NCBI GenBank assembly: GCA_009773765.1
Contig: WTWZ01000006.1
Location: 40,465-104,464, forward strand
Direction of reading: 5' to 3'
DNA: 64,000 nucleotides
Source of the DNA: Prolixibacteraceae bacterium
GTDB lineage: Bacteria; Bacteroidota; Bacteroidia; Bacteroidales; Prolixibacteraceae
In this document: positions 53,640 to 61,705 of the stretch, piece by piece
How the letters are laid out: the number at the start of each line of letters is the position of its first letter
How positions within the stretch are numbered: position 1 is the first letter of the stretch
Notes under the pieces: model-generated
Databases searched by the model: none
What the model was told of the DNA's origin: nothing
The model's input: only the letters and a program-made list of their open reading frames with translations
Position numbers and translations under genes: made by a program

Positions 53640-53879
53640 TCAGTTTTGTTTTGAAGTTTGAAGTCTTTCAACTGCTGCCAAATCGTCTATTTCAACTTTG
53701 ATTGCATAATTCTTGTTGATGTCTTTTTTAACTTCTACATTACCAGTGGCTGCCGGAACAACCGAAGAATTTAAAAAAGATGCGTTGGTAGCGCACGAAG
53801 CAATTAAAAACACCGTGGTCACCAGTACGATTCCTGAATAGAATTTTTTGGTTAATTGAACTAATTCCTGTGCTTTCAT
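53640..53879 (-). CDS. Small lipoprotein of unknown function
   Basis: The start at MKAQELVQLTKK (53879) is chosen: an in-frame longer form would run through the conserved promoter-like element at 53946-53987. The 79-residue product has one hydrophobic helix ending in a textbook lipobox (VFLIASC), and a mature part of about 50 residues with no known domain (NVEVKKDINKNYAIKVEIDD). It is the first gene of the unit that includes the small barrel and CsbD-like genes. Confidence 0.72.
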   Translation of the reverse strand: MKAQELVQLTKKFYSGIVLVTTVFLIASCATNASFLNSSVVPAATGNVEVKKDINKNYAIKVEIDDLAAVERLQTSKQN

Positions 53880-53945
53880 AATAGCTAAAATTAATTGGTG
53901 AATAAAATTATTGAGAGTAAAAGTAATTGCTGAACAGCCTGAAAA

Positions 53946-53987
53946 TGTTACACAATTTATGATAAGAGTTGCATCATTCACACATTT
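53946..53987 (-). promoter_or_regulatory. Island promoter element, copy A
   Basis: First block AAATGTGTGAATGATGCAA, 13-nt spacer, second block TTGTGTAACA (minus-strand sense). It ends 66 nt before the start codon of the small lipoprotein gene. Confidence 0.85.
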
Positions 53988-54025
53988 CCTAAGTCCATGA
54001 TTCGTAAATTTAAAAATGAGAAATC

Positions 54026-54046
54026 TTTGACTTGGAAAGTCAAAGT
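54026..54046. other. Perfect hairpin downstream of ompA-like gene
   Basis: CTTTGACTT, loop GGA, AAGTCAAAG: a perfect 9-bp stem. It lies between the terminator of the ompA-like gene and element A, and could be a second terminator or an insulator. Confidence 0.55.
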
Positions 54047-54063
54047 CCCGGATTACAAAATAA

Positions 54064-54093
54064 AACCGCGCACTCTTTTACAAATGCGCGGTT
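54064..54093 (-). terminator. Rho-independent terminator of the ompA-like gene
   Basis: The stem AACCGCGCA/TGCGCGGTT (9 bp) with a 12-nt loop is followed on the minus strand by a T-rich tail (TTTTATTTTG). It lies 27 nt after the stop codon and separates this unit from the next element-driven unit. Confidence 0.88.
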
Positions 54094-54120
54094 GCTTAGC
54101 TTTCAAATCCTTAAAGTCAA

Positions 54121-54948
54121 TTACTGATATAAAAGCTTATATATTTCCTGCAAATCGGGCGAAAGAATTACTTCCGTCCTGCGGTTATTGGCGCGTCCTT
54201 CGGCTGTTGTATTTACACCAACCGGATGAAATTCACTTTTTCCTGAAGCCGTGATGCGGCCCGAATCGAAACCATTGTCTAAGGTAAGAACACGAACAAT
54301 GGATGACGCCCTTGCGGTACTTAAATCCCAGTTATCCCCGAATTTTTTTGTCTTAATCGGAACATCATCGGTATGCCCTTCAATGGCAACCGTAAAGTCT
54401 TTCGAACTGTTCAAAACAGCAGCAAGTGTTTTAAGCGCTGCTTTTCCTTTCGGATCCACAACGTCGCTGCCCGATTTAAAAAGCAGTTTTTCTGCCAGCG
54501 AAACATAAACTTTTCCGTCTTTCTGATAGACATTCAGTTCGTCGGTTTTATAATTCATTAATGCTTTCGAAATTGAATTTTTCAGTTCATTGGTTTTATC
54601 TGTTTGTGCCTGTATTTTATCCTGAAGACTTTTTAAACGTGTTGCCTGTTCCCTGATGGTCATATTCGACTGGGTAGAAAGTACCATCAAATCATTCTTC
54701 ACCCCTGAATAGTCTTTCATAACTTCTTGATTCTCTTTTTTAAGGGCTGCAATTTCCTCTTGTGATTTCAACCCGAGCATGTTGCAGTCATTCAGTTTAC
54801 TTAGTGTGTTTGAATTTTCTTTTTGCAGTTTGTCTTTTTGGGCTTCAGAAGCTGTAAATTTTTTGTTCGAAACGCACGATGTAAACAACATTCCGGCGCT
54901 CAAAGCAAAAAAAGTAAAATAGCGAATTGATTTTTTCATTTTTTTCAT
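54121..54948 (-). CDS. OmpA-family peptidoglycan-binding lipoprotein
   Basis: The start at MKKMKKSIRYF (54948; an alternative start is 54939) is chosen, because the longer frame to 55035 reads through the promoter element. The N-terminus ends in the lipobox LFTSC. Residues about 30-140 form a long coiled coil. The OmpA_C domain has FTVAIEGHTDDVPIKTKKFG, NWDLSTARASSIVRVL and AEGRANNRRTEVILSP with the Asp and Arg that bind diaminopimelate. It tethers the outer membrane to peptidoglycan. It is monocistronic, between element B and a strong terminator. Confidence 0.93.
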   Translation of the reverse strand: MKKMKKSIRYFTFFALSAGMLFTSCVSNKKFTASEAQKDKLQKENSNTLSKLNDCNMLGLKSQEEIAALKKENQEVMKDYSGVKNDLMVLSTQSNMTIREQATRLKSLQDKIQAQTDKTNELKNSISKALMNYKTDELNVYQKDGKVYVSLAEKLLFKSGSDVVDPKGKAALKTLAAVLNSSKDFTVAIEGHTDDVPIKTKKFGDNWDLSTARASSIVRVLTLDNGFDSGRITASGKSEFHPVGVNTTAEGRANNRRTEVILSPDLQEIYKLLYQ

Positions 54949-54999
54949 TTTTAAGTGATTATTTAATGAGTGAAAGCTGAGGATATTCACAGGATGAAG

Positions 55000-55041
55000 T
55001 GTTACATAACTTTGGTGAAGAGTTACATCATTCACACATTT
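55000..55041 (-). promoter_or_regulatory. Island promoter element, copy B
   Basis: First block AAATGTGTGAATGATGTAA, 13-nt spacer, second block TTATGTAACA (minus-strand sense). It fills the gap between the sigma gene's stop (55044) and the ompA-like gene, ending 51 nt before the latter's start codon. Confidence 0.85.
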
Positions 55042-55043
55042 GG

Positions 55044-55913
55044 CTAATTGCTGATGTATTCTTTTAGCAACAGATTGCCGGAATGGTGGTTTTTCAATTT
55101 TTCCAATGATTGTTCTTTAATCTGCCTGACTCTTTCACGTGATAATCCAAAATCATCTCCAATTTGTTCAAGGGGTTGGGCTACATAACCATTAAGCCCG
55201 TAGAAGTTGCGTAAAATATTGGCATCTCTTGGCTTTAGCGTGTTAAGTAACCGCTCAATATCAGTTCTGAGCGAATTTTTAATTAATCCGGATTCGGGAC
55301 TGGGAGAGTCTTCATTTAACAACAGGTTGCCCATACTTTCGTTTCCCTCACCGAAAGGTGCATCCATCGACATATAATGAGAATTCAGAGAATTCATGGC
55401 GTTTTCAATTATTACGGGTTGCAATTCGGTTAAATCTGATAATTCTTCGATGGTTGGTTCACGAAAAAACTCGTGGCTCAATTGATTAAATGCTTTACTG
55501 ATTTTATTTTTCAAACCGATTTTATTTGCCGGCAGCCTTACAATGCGGGAGTTTTCGGAAATGGCCTGCATAATAGCTTGTCTAATCCACCAAACGGCAT
55601 AAGTAATAAACTTAAATCCGCGGGTTTTATCAAATCGCTGAGCTGCCTTAATCAGCCCCAGATTTCCTTCGTTAATTAAATCAACCAGTTTAATGCCATG
55701 GTTTTGGTACTGTTTTGCTACTGAAACAACAAACCGAAGATTAGCTTTAACTAATTCTTCAAGGGCCCGTGTGTCCCCATTGGTAACCCGTCCTGCAAGT
55801 TCAGCTTCCTGCTCTGTTGACAAAATTGCTATTTTACTGATTTCACTCAGGTACATATCCAGGGTTAAACTATCGCGGGTGGTTATCTGGGTAGTTATTT
55901 TTAATGCCCTCAT
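55044..55913 (-). CDS. Alternative RpoD-like (sigma-70 group 2) sigma factor
   Basis: The start at MRALKITTQ (55913) is chosen, because Bacteroidota RpoD proteins begin MRQLKIT; an upstream TTG at 55946 is unlikely. The 289-residue protein has region 1.2/2.1 (LVKANLRFVVSVAKQYQNHG), region 2.3-2.4 (TRGFKFITYAVWWIRQAIMQ), region 3, and region 4 with helix-turn-helix EQIGDDFGLSRERVRQIKEQ. It is shorter and more divergent in regions 3-4 than a housekeeping RpoD (LPANKIGLKNKISKAFNQLS). It sits in the middle of the element-controlled island and itself has element C upstream, so it probably drives, or is part of, this regulon. Confidence 0.9.
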   Translation of the reverse strand: MRALKITTQITTRDSLTLDMYLSEISKIAILSTEQEAELAGRVTNGDTRALEELVKANLRFVVSVAKQYQNHGIKLVDLINEGNLGLIKAAQRFDKTRGFKFITYAVWWIRQAIMQAISENSRIVRLPANKIGLKNKISKAFNQLSHEFFREPTIEELSDLTELQPVIIENAMNSLNSHYMSMDAPFGEGNESMGNLLLNEDSPSPESGLIKNSLRTDIERLLNTLKPRDANILRNFYGLNGYVAQPLEQIGDDFGLSRERVRQIKEQSLEKLKNHHSGNLLLKEYISN

Positions 55914-55971
55914 AGAATTTTCTGATTGTAAATATTTATGCTCCAAAAATCGCAGAATCTTATCTGTGGTG

Positions 55972-56013
55972 TGTTATAGAATTCAGGAAAAAATTTACAT
56001 TATTCACACATTT
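55972..56013 (-). promoter_or_regulatory. Island promoter element, copy C (sigma gene)
   Basis: First block AAATGTGTGAATAATGTAA, 13-nt spacer, second block TTCTATAACA (minus-strand sense). It ends 58 nt before the sigma factor start codon, so the sigma gene is a member of the set it may control. Confidence 0.87.
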
Positions 56014-56019
56014 TCAGTC

Positions 56020-56823
56020 TTAAAAAGTTATTATTCCAACATTGGTAGTTTCACCCACAGTAACTGTTTTTCCGGTTATTGTGACAGGCAACAATGGAAG
56101 GGCAGGAGTAACTGTAACATTGTAGGTTCCCGCCGGCAATCCTGCAACCAGAAAATCGCCGTTTGAATTGTTTACGGTTGAATAGAAAGTTGTTCCATTG
56201 GATGAAGCTGTAATTGTTGCAACTGTGCCAACAGGTGCAATACCACCTTTAATTGAACCTGACAATGCAATATCGATTGTTCTGATAACGGGTTTCAGCA
56301 GATATTCACCATTGCCTTTTTCCACAATGGATTGATTGGCATCAAAATCGAGCATGATCGCATAAGAAACACCCGGCTCAAAGGTTTGATGAACCTGAAG
56401 TTTCAATCCCGATTGCTCAGCGCTTGGCGTGCTAAGCTGGTGGCTTACTCCATCAACTACCACCGAATTGTTGGGTCCCAGTATCAACCTGATTTGTGAA
56501 ATTGTTCCAGGTTCCATATCCGATGTTGCAATGAGCGTATTCACCCCGTTGGTTAAATCGAGAAGATTGTAAATATCGTCGTTTGTATTTAATACAATCG
56601 CATCTCCGCCATCTCCGGTTACTTCCACACGCTGCAAATCTATCAGCACGGCATCATAAACACCCGGAGCATCGGTCATTAAAACTGAGAGTTGAGCCTT
56701 ATTGTCGTTGTCGTTATCTTTATCACAGGAGGCGATAACCAAAACAAAGAGGCTTAAAAATAATGCATGCATTATCTTTTTCAAGGTAAGGAATTTACGG
56801 TTTTCAATTTGTATTGTTTTCAT
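56020..56823 (-). CDS. DUF4382-domain lipoprotein
   Basis: A 267-residue cell-surface or periplasmic lipoprotein. The N-terminal helix ends in the lipobox VLVIASC. Residues about 45-190 match DUF4382 (LSVLMTDAPGVYDAVLIDLQ, RVEVTG, EPGTISQIRLILG, and a conserved LLDLTNG). The C-terminal 80 residues form a carboxypeptidase-regulatory-like beta sandwich (GSIKGGIAPVGTVATITA, LPAGTYNVTVTP). The function is unknown. It is monocistronic, between element D and element C. A shorter start at MHALFLS is possible, but the element spacing favours 56823. Confidence 0.88.
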   Translation of the reverse strand: MKTIQIENRKFLTLKKIMHALFLSLFVLVIASCDKDNDNDNKAQLSVLMTDAPGVYDAVLIDLQRVEVTGDGGDAIVLNTNDDIYNLLDLTNGVNTLIATSDMEPGTISQIRLILGPNNSVVVDGVSHQLSTPSAEQSGLKLQVHQTFEPGVSYAIMLDFDANQSIVEKGNGEYLLKPVIRTIDIALSGSIKGGIAPVGTVATITASSNGTTFYSTVNNSNGDFLVAGLPAGTYNVTVTPALPLLPVTITGKTVTVGETTNVGIITF

Positions 56824-56888
56824 GTTTTTTTAATTAAATGATTAATAGAAAATTACAGAGCAAAGGTGAGTCGTTTTCTTTCCATTAA

Positions 56889-56930
56889 TATTATACAATT
56901 CCGGAAATGAATTACATCATTCACACATTT
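56889..56930 (-). promoter_or_regulatory. Island promoter element, copy D
   Basis: First block AAATGTGTGAATGATGTAA, 13-nt spacer, second block TTGTATAATA (minus-strand sense). It ends 65 nt before the DUF4382 gene. It also lies 32 nt upstream of the divergent L,D-transpeptidase start at 56963, so it may affect both. Confidence 0.85.
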
Positions 56931-56962
56931 GAGATAACAAAGGGAATAAAAGGAATTTTAAA

Positions 56963-57697
56963 ATGTCGAAAAGTATCCGGTTTTGGTTCTATGAATATTT
57001 AACTACCTTTACCCCAATGATAAAAGCAGTTGTTTACTTTATCTTTATCCTTTTTCCCGTAATTAACCATTACTGGAATACTGAAATTATTTCAAATAAC
57101 CTGGACAATAACGACATTTATTCCACTTTGAGTCTTATCGATACAGGATTGTCAAAGGATGTATTCGAACTGGCAATTAAGGGATTAAAAAAACTCGATT
57201 CGGAGGGAAAACTGAAGAATCCAAATATTGTTACAATAGCCGATTATTCGCAATCGAGCAACAAAAAGCGTTTGTATGTTATCGATCTGAAAAATAAAAA
57301 ACTGCTTTTTAATACCTACGTTGCACATGGACGGAACACTGGCGATGAGTTTGCAAATTCTTTTTCGAACAAAGAAGGCTCTTATAAAAGCAGTCTGGGA
57401 TTTTACGTTACCCAACATCCAATTACAGGAACATATACAGGTTTTTCATTACAGATCGAAGGTGTTGAGAAAGGATTTAACGACCATGCTGTTCAGCGTG
57501 CGATTATCATTCACGCTGCTGAATATGCCACTGAAAATTTTATTAAAAAATACGGGCGACTGGGCCGAAGTTATGGATGTCCTTCGCTTCCTCCTGAAAT
57601 GAATAAACCCATCATTGAAACCATCAAAGAAGGAACCTGCTTGTTCATTTATAATCCTAACATGGAATATTTAAGCAAATCAGTATTACTTAACTAA
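56963..57697 (+). CDS. L,D-transpeptidase catalytic-domain protein (YkuD_2 type)
   Basis: A 244-residue envelope protein with an N-terminal membrane anchor or uncleaved signal (about 18-36; an inner start at MIKAVVYF is possible). The catalytic domain has KRLYVIDLKNKKLLFNTYVA, HGRNTGDEFANSFSN, and the active-site motif GRLGRSYGCPSLP with the nucleophilic Cys and preceding His in IIIHAAEYA. These enzymes cross-link or modify peptidoglycan. It is the only plus-strand gene in the island and overlaps the end of the second transpeptidase gene by 12 nt, tail to tail. Confidence 0.92.
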   Translation: MSKSIRFWFYEYLTTFTPMIKAVVYFIFILFPVINHYWNTEIISNNLDNNDIYSTLSLIDTGLSKDVFELAIKGLKKLDSEGKLKNPNIVTIADYSQSSNKKRLYVIDLKNKKLLFNTYVAHGRNTGDEFANSFSNKEGSYKSSLGFYVTQHPITGTYTGFSLQIEGVEKGFNDHAVQRAIIIHAAEYATENFIKKYGRLGRSYGCPSLPPEMNKPIIETIKEGTCLFIYNPNMEYLSKSVLLN

Positions 57698-58978
57698 GCC
57701 GTAAATATCCTCTATGAATGTAACTTTTTCTCCTTCAATGATTACCGGCATATAAATAATAAAGACCGGAATTTTTTGATCTAACTTTATTGTTTTTGAT
57801 TCGGTATTAGCCTTTCCACTTTTTATTGCCTTCACATCTATTTTGTCCTCTGCCAGCAACTCAGCAAGTTCTAAAGGTTTTTCCAGACGCACACAACCGT
57901 GACTTAAAAAACGATTATCCTTAGCAAATGCTCCTTTTGAGTTGGTATCATGTAAATAAATGCTAAATGGGTTTTGAAGATTAAACTTTAGAACGCCAAG
58001 CGAATTGTTTGGTCCGGTTGATTCGCGAAAAAAATAAGGAAAGTTCTTTTCAGTATAGTTTTCCCAGTTCAGATCCGAATCGTCAACAACGTTTCCCTTT
58101 CCGTCAACTACCTCAAAGTTATTTCGTTCGAGATAACTCTCATCCTTTTGTACTTTGGGCAACAGCTCTTTCGATGCAATTGAGAATGGTACGTTCCAGA
58201 ACGGGAAGGTTACAATATCTGTAATATATGACGCAATAGTGGGTGTAGGGTTTTTCTTTTTGCCAACCACCGATTTCATTTCCAATGCCAACTGCTTATT
58301 TCGGTAATACCTGACTTTGGTTTCGGGAATATTGGCAATGATGTAATCCGAATGTTCGTTTAGGGTAAGATACCTGCGGTAATTCATAGCAAGTGAAATT
58401 GTTTTAAATTTCAAAGTGTCATTCACCGTGAGGGAATCATTCAGAAATTTTTTACAGACCAAATAATCAGGATCTTTACAATCAAGCCTGGCAATCATAT
58501 CTGAAACCGATTCGCTGTGTTTTGAGTTCAGCAACTGACTGGCATAAACAGAATCCCGCGGAATGCGAACCTCATCAAAATCAAAATGTACATTGCCTTC
58601 CTGAAGTTGTTTTATGAAATTTAAGACCAAACCTGTTATCTGTTGATCTGTTGCTTCCTTTAATTCAATGCCTGTCTTATTATTTTCCAAAGCAGTTCGT
58701 GCCTGTTCTATTTGAACCTTATCCGAAATCAGGCCAAATTTATTTGCGGAATCAAGGACATCAAGCCATTCATTTGCCTTTTTCATGTTTTTGTTCGACG
58801 CAAACCAAAACTGATTACTATTATTGGCATAAAAATCATGAACCATTTTATTTTCAGATACAATGTTCATGGGTTTATATTGATACTTGCAGCTTAGGAA
58901 AAAAGGATATCCGAATAGTACAAAAATTAGTAAATATTTTGATGCAGGGAGGAATGTTTTCAATTTTGAGTAATTCAT
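57686..58978 (-). CDS. L,D-transpeptidase of YcbB/LdtD type, lipoprotein
   Basis: A 430-residue protein with an N-terminal hydrophobic segment ending in lipobox-like FFLSC. A helical scaffold-type region (about 40-230; MVHDFYANNSNQFWFASNKN) is followed by the YkuD catalytic domain with IYLHDTNSKGAFAKDNRFLS and the active-site motif SHGCVRLEKPLELAELL. It corresponds to the YcbB/LdtD class that makes 3-3 peptidoglycan cross-links, known in E. coli for resistance to envelope stress. Element E ends 59 nt before its start codon. Confidence 0.93.
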   Translation of the reverse strand: MNYSKLKTFLPASKYLLIFVLFGYPFFLSCKYQYKPMNIVSENKMVHDFYANNSNQFWFASNKNMKKANEWLDVLDSANKFGLISDKVQIEQARTALENNKTGIELKEATDQQITGLVLNFIKQLQEGNVHFDFDEVRIPRDSVYASQLLNSKHSESVSDMIARLDCKDPDYLVCKKFLNDSLTVNDTLKFKTISLAMNYRRYLTLNEHSDYIIANIPETKVRYYRNKQLALEMKSVVGKKKNPTPTIASYITDIVTFPFWNVPFSIASKELLPKVQKDESYLERNNFEVVDGKGNVVDDSDLNWENYTEKNFPYFFRESTGPNNSLGVLKFNLQNPFSIYLHDTNSKGAFAKDNRFLSHGCVRLEKPLELAELLAEDKIDVKAIKSGKANTESKTIKLDQKIPVFIIYMPVIIEGEKVTFIEDIYGLVK

Positions 58979-59037
58979 AATAATGTTTTATACCACTTTG
59001 ATTTGTAGCCAAATTTGGCTCCTTCTATAATTTATCC

Positions 59038-59079
59038 TGTTACACAATTTCAGTTAAAAGTTATATCATTCACACATCA
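59038..59079 (-). promoter_or_regulatory. Island promoter element, copy E
   Basis: First block TGATGTGTGAATGATATAA, 13-nt spacer, second block TTGTGTAACA (minus-strand sense). The most diverged first block of the six, but spacing is identical. It ends 59 nt before the YcbB-like gene. Confidence 0.85.
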
Positions 59080-59094
59080 TTTATATACTGTATT

Positions 59095-60936
59095 CTACCT
59101 TAACCTAACCGGTGCCGGTTTTCCGATTTCAAAATCGTTGAAACCGAAATCGGTGGTTTTAAAAGAGTTCATTTTAATAATGTTGTTCCCGTTACCGGGA
59201 ATCGAGGGATAAAATGCGATAGACACCTGAAATGTATTCATCACCAGGTGCAAATTTTTTATTAAAACGCCAATCCCAATTTGCGAATACAGCTTGCTTT
59301 TTCTAAAGTTATTTTCTTCGTTGCCCAATTTCCCAAGCGTAATATTGAAAAATGGGCCAAAACGAAATCCGATAAAATTCCACGGTGCATAAGACTGTGT
59401 CTGCAACGTAAGCAACAGGCGGCTTGTTCCCGACAGTCCAACACTGTTAAATCCGCGGATACCATAACCATCTTTAATGGTTAAACTGTCGGTTACAAAC
59501 GGATTTATTCCCATGGTAAACTCAGTTTTTGCAAATTGTCTGAATTTCCATTTCCCGATTTCAATCAGGCCTGTAAAATAGTTCGCCCCAGCCTTAAAAA
59601 TAGCCTGCTCCGAATGTGATTTATAGAAGAAAGTTCCATATTCGAAGTTAGAGCTAAAATATCCCCACGGATAATAATTGCCGTAAGAAATGCGCCCACC
59701 CAAATAAAACCTGCCTGTATTGTTTTTATGCTGATAACCGCCGGTAAGACTGAAAACTTTGCCAACCGGAACATCTTCAGTAACGCCAAAATTGAATATG
59801 AATTTATCCTGGACGTATTTTCGTGTTGATATTCCAATACTTGTCAGGTAAAAATTTTCGTTGGTATAAAAATTTGTTGTGTCGTACATTTCAATTGGTT
59901 TTTCGACATATCTGATGCGTAAAAACCGGGCGGCTGAAATAAAATTGGTTGTACGAGTGTGTTCCGTGTTACCCTTGAAAATCTGAACGGCGCTGCCTGC
60001 CCAATAATCCTGAACATTAAATTTGGTTTTCTGTAACTCAGGCAGAACGTTGCTTGTGTACACAGAATCTCTGCGAAACTGGGCAAAACTTACTCCGGCA
60101 GCCCACTTTGCAAAGGGCGAAAAAAACGGGCGGTCGATTGCAAAACTACGGGCTGAATTTCCAAATTCGTCGATATTAAAATGAAGTGTTGAGTTAATGT
60201 AAGTATTGCGGATGTTGGGAATGTAGTAATTTGTGTTAAATGCATAAGCGCCTTTTTCGTGATTCCATGTAAAACCATTTTGAAACCCGTGACCCATTCC
60301 CAGAAAATTGTTTTCCCTGATGTTAATGCCAACGCGCGAATTGGAAACCGCTCCTCCCGGAATTATACTCCATTTGTCAAGTTCGCGGATAAAAATATCG
60401 ACAGAGTCGGAGTTTGCTGAAACAGATTTAACGTTAAATGATACATCGCTAACGTAATTCATGCTGCGCAGCAGACGCTCCGATTCTTTTACCAGCAACG
60501 AATCGAATGGTTGATTTTTGCGAATGAGTAAAAGGTTTCGGATGGTGAAGTTTCGGGATTGAATATGTATTTTGTTTCCGGCCTTTGATATAAAACTGGG
60601 TTGCGATTTTATAGAATCGCCAATGGAGAATCCAAACGGGTCGAGGGTAACAATGTTGATGTTTCTGATGGTTTTGCCTTCGAACGAGGAGTACGGTTTT
60701 TGTATGAGCTTTTTATAGGTTTTCTTTTTGGCTTCTTTTTTTGTAGCGGGTGATGCTGGTTTAAAAAACAGCTTGTACATAAATTTGGTAAACTTTCGCT
60801 TTACAGAAAACGATTCAATGTTCTGATAAATCCGGGTAGAATCTGTTTTTGCAGGTGTTTCCTGTGCAAATGCTGAATCACAAATGGAGATTGAAATAAT
60901 GACTATAAAAAGAAAATTTCTGAGCCACATTTGCAT
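59095..60936 (-). CDS. BamA/Omp85-like outer-membrane protein
   Basis: A 613-residue outer-membrane protein. Signal peptide MQMWLRNFLFIVIISISICD plus SAFAQ. A POTRA-like domain covers about 85-190 (TIRNINIVTLDPFGF to YVSDVSFNVKSVSANSDSVDIFI, each shown in part). Residues about 200-613 are a beta barrel with the start GGAVSNSRVGINIRENNFLG and a late strand GYGIRGFNSVGLSGTSRLLL reminiscent of the Omp85 VRGY motif. It is the last gene of the Mla-type unit (32 nt after mlaD-like), so it may be the outer-membrane end of lipid transport and not a general assembly factor (inference). Confidence 0.85.
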   Translation of the reverse strand: MQMWLRNFLFIVIISISICDSAFAQETPAKTDSTRIYQNIESFSVKRKFTKFMYKLFFKPASPATKKEAKKKTYKKLIQKPYSSFEGKTIRNINIVTLDPFGFSIGDSIKSQPSFISKAGNKIHIQSRNFTIRNLLLIRKNQPFDSLLVKESERLLRSMNYVSDVSFNVKSVSANSDSVDIFIRELDKWSIIPGGAVSNSRVGINIRENNFLGMGHGFQNGFTWNHEKGAYAFNTNYYIPNIRNTYINSTLHFNIDEFGNSARSFAIDRPFFSPFAKWAAGVSFAQFRRDSVYTSNVLPELQKTKFNVQDYWAGSAVQIFKGNTEHTRTTNFISAARFLRIRYVEKPIEMYDTTNFYTNENFYLTSIGISTRKYVQDKFIFNFGVTEDVPVGKVFSLTGGYQHKNNTGRFYLGGRISYGNYYPWGYFSSNFEYGTFFYKSHSEQAIFKAGANYFTGLIEIGKWKFRQFAKTEFTMGINPFVTDSLTIKDGYGIRGFNSVGLSGTSRLLLTLQTQSYAPWNFIGFRFGPFFNITLGKLGNEENNFRKSKLYSQIGIGVLIKNLHLVMNTFQVSIAFYPSIPGNGNNIIKMNSFKTTDFGFNDFEIGKPAPVRLR

Positions 60937-60968
60937 TTTTCATGTTAAAGCAATTTATCACCAACAAA

Positions 60969-61694
60969 CTATTTCTTCTTTTCGTCAATTGCTTTTTGTT
61001 CCTCTTCCTTCATTTTTACAGCAGCCTTTGCTTTTCTGTTATAATAACCTCTAAGCAGGAAATTTTCTTTGGCAGCATTCATATTCTCATCCAATCCTTT
61101 CGAGCTTTTCCGGAGGTTTAAAATGGTCATATTTAAGTTTTCAGCAATTGTTGAATCCTGCAATAATCTGCCAATCGTTCCGCTGCCGCTGTTTATTTTA
61201 ATCATAATTTCTGCCAACTGATTGGTAATTATAGCCGCATTAAGAACTGTTACATTCAGTCCGGCCATAATGGCATCTGTTTCAACCGGTTCGGTCGATA
61301 AAATATGTTGCCCGTTTTTTGCCATTGGTGCGTCATTACTTCCCTGGGTAATTATTATAATGCGGTCGCCAATAATACCTTCAGAACCAATAACAGCTTC
61401 ACTATCAGTTTTTATGAATTGCTGCACGGTTTTTCTAATTAACATATCAACCTGAACTGTTGAATCGTTAATAATCACAATGTTGTCAACTGTTCCAACA
61501 TCTATTCCTGAAAAGCGGATATTATTTCCAACCTGCAATCCGCTTACATTGTAATAGGTAGTGGTAATTTTAAAAACAGGGTTAAATAAATTTTGCTGCT
61601 TGCCAATGATGAAAATTGCAATTACAAAAACGGCAATTCCACCGGCAATAAACATTCCTAACCGTGCTTTAAATCCTGGTGTATGATTATCCAT
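60969..61694 (-). CDS. mlaD: MlaD-like MCE-domain protein
   Basis: A 241-residue protein with an N-terminal membrane helix (RLGMFIAGGIAVFVIAIFII) and one MCE domain (FKITTTYYNVSGLQVGNNIR, FSGIDVGTVDNIVI, EGIIGDRIIII). A helical, charged C-terminal tail follows. MCE proteins form hexameric rings that bind phospholipids between inner and outer membrane as part of the Mla transporter. It overlaps closely with the ATPase gene upstream (11-nt gap). Confidence 0.93.
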   Translation of the reverse strand: MDNHTPGFKARLGMFIAGGIAVFVIAIFIIGKQQNLFNPVFKITTTYYNVSGLQVGNNIRFSGIDVGTVDNIVIINDSTVQVDMLIRKTVQQFIKTDSEAVIGSEGIIGDRIIIITQGSNDAPMAKNGQHILSTEPVETDAIMAGLNVTVLNAAIITNQLAEIMIKINSGSGTIGRLLQDSTIAENLNMTILNLRKSSKGLDENMNAAKENFLLRGYYNRKAKAAVKMKEEEQKAIDEKKK

Positions 61695-61705
61695 CTTGTT
61701 ATTTT

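Noticed and set aside
53880..53981. N-terminal extension of the small lipoprotein, and likewise of the ompA-like gene (54949-55035)
   Set aside because: The extensions translate the conserved promoter-like element and begin with near-identical short peptides for that reason only; the inner starts give proper lipoprotein signals.
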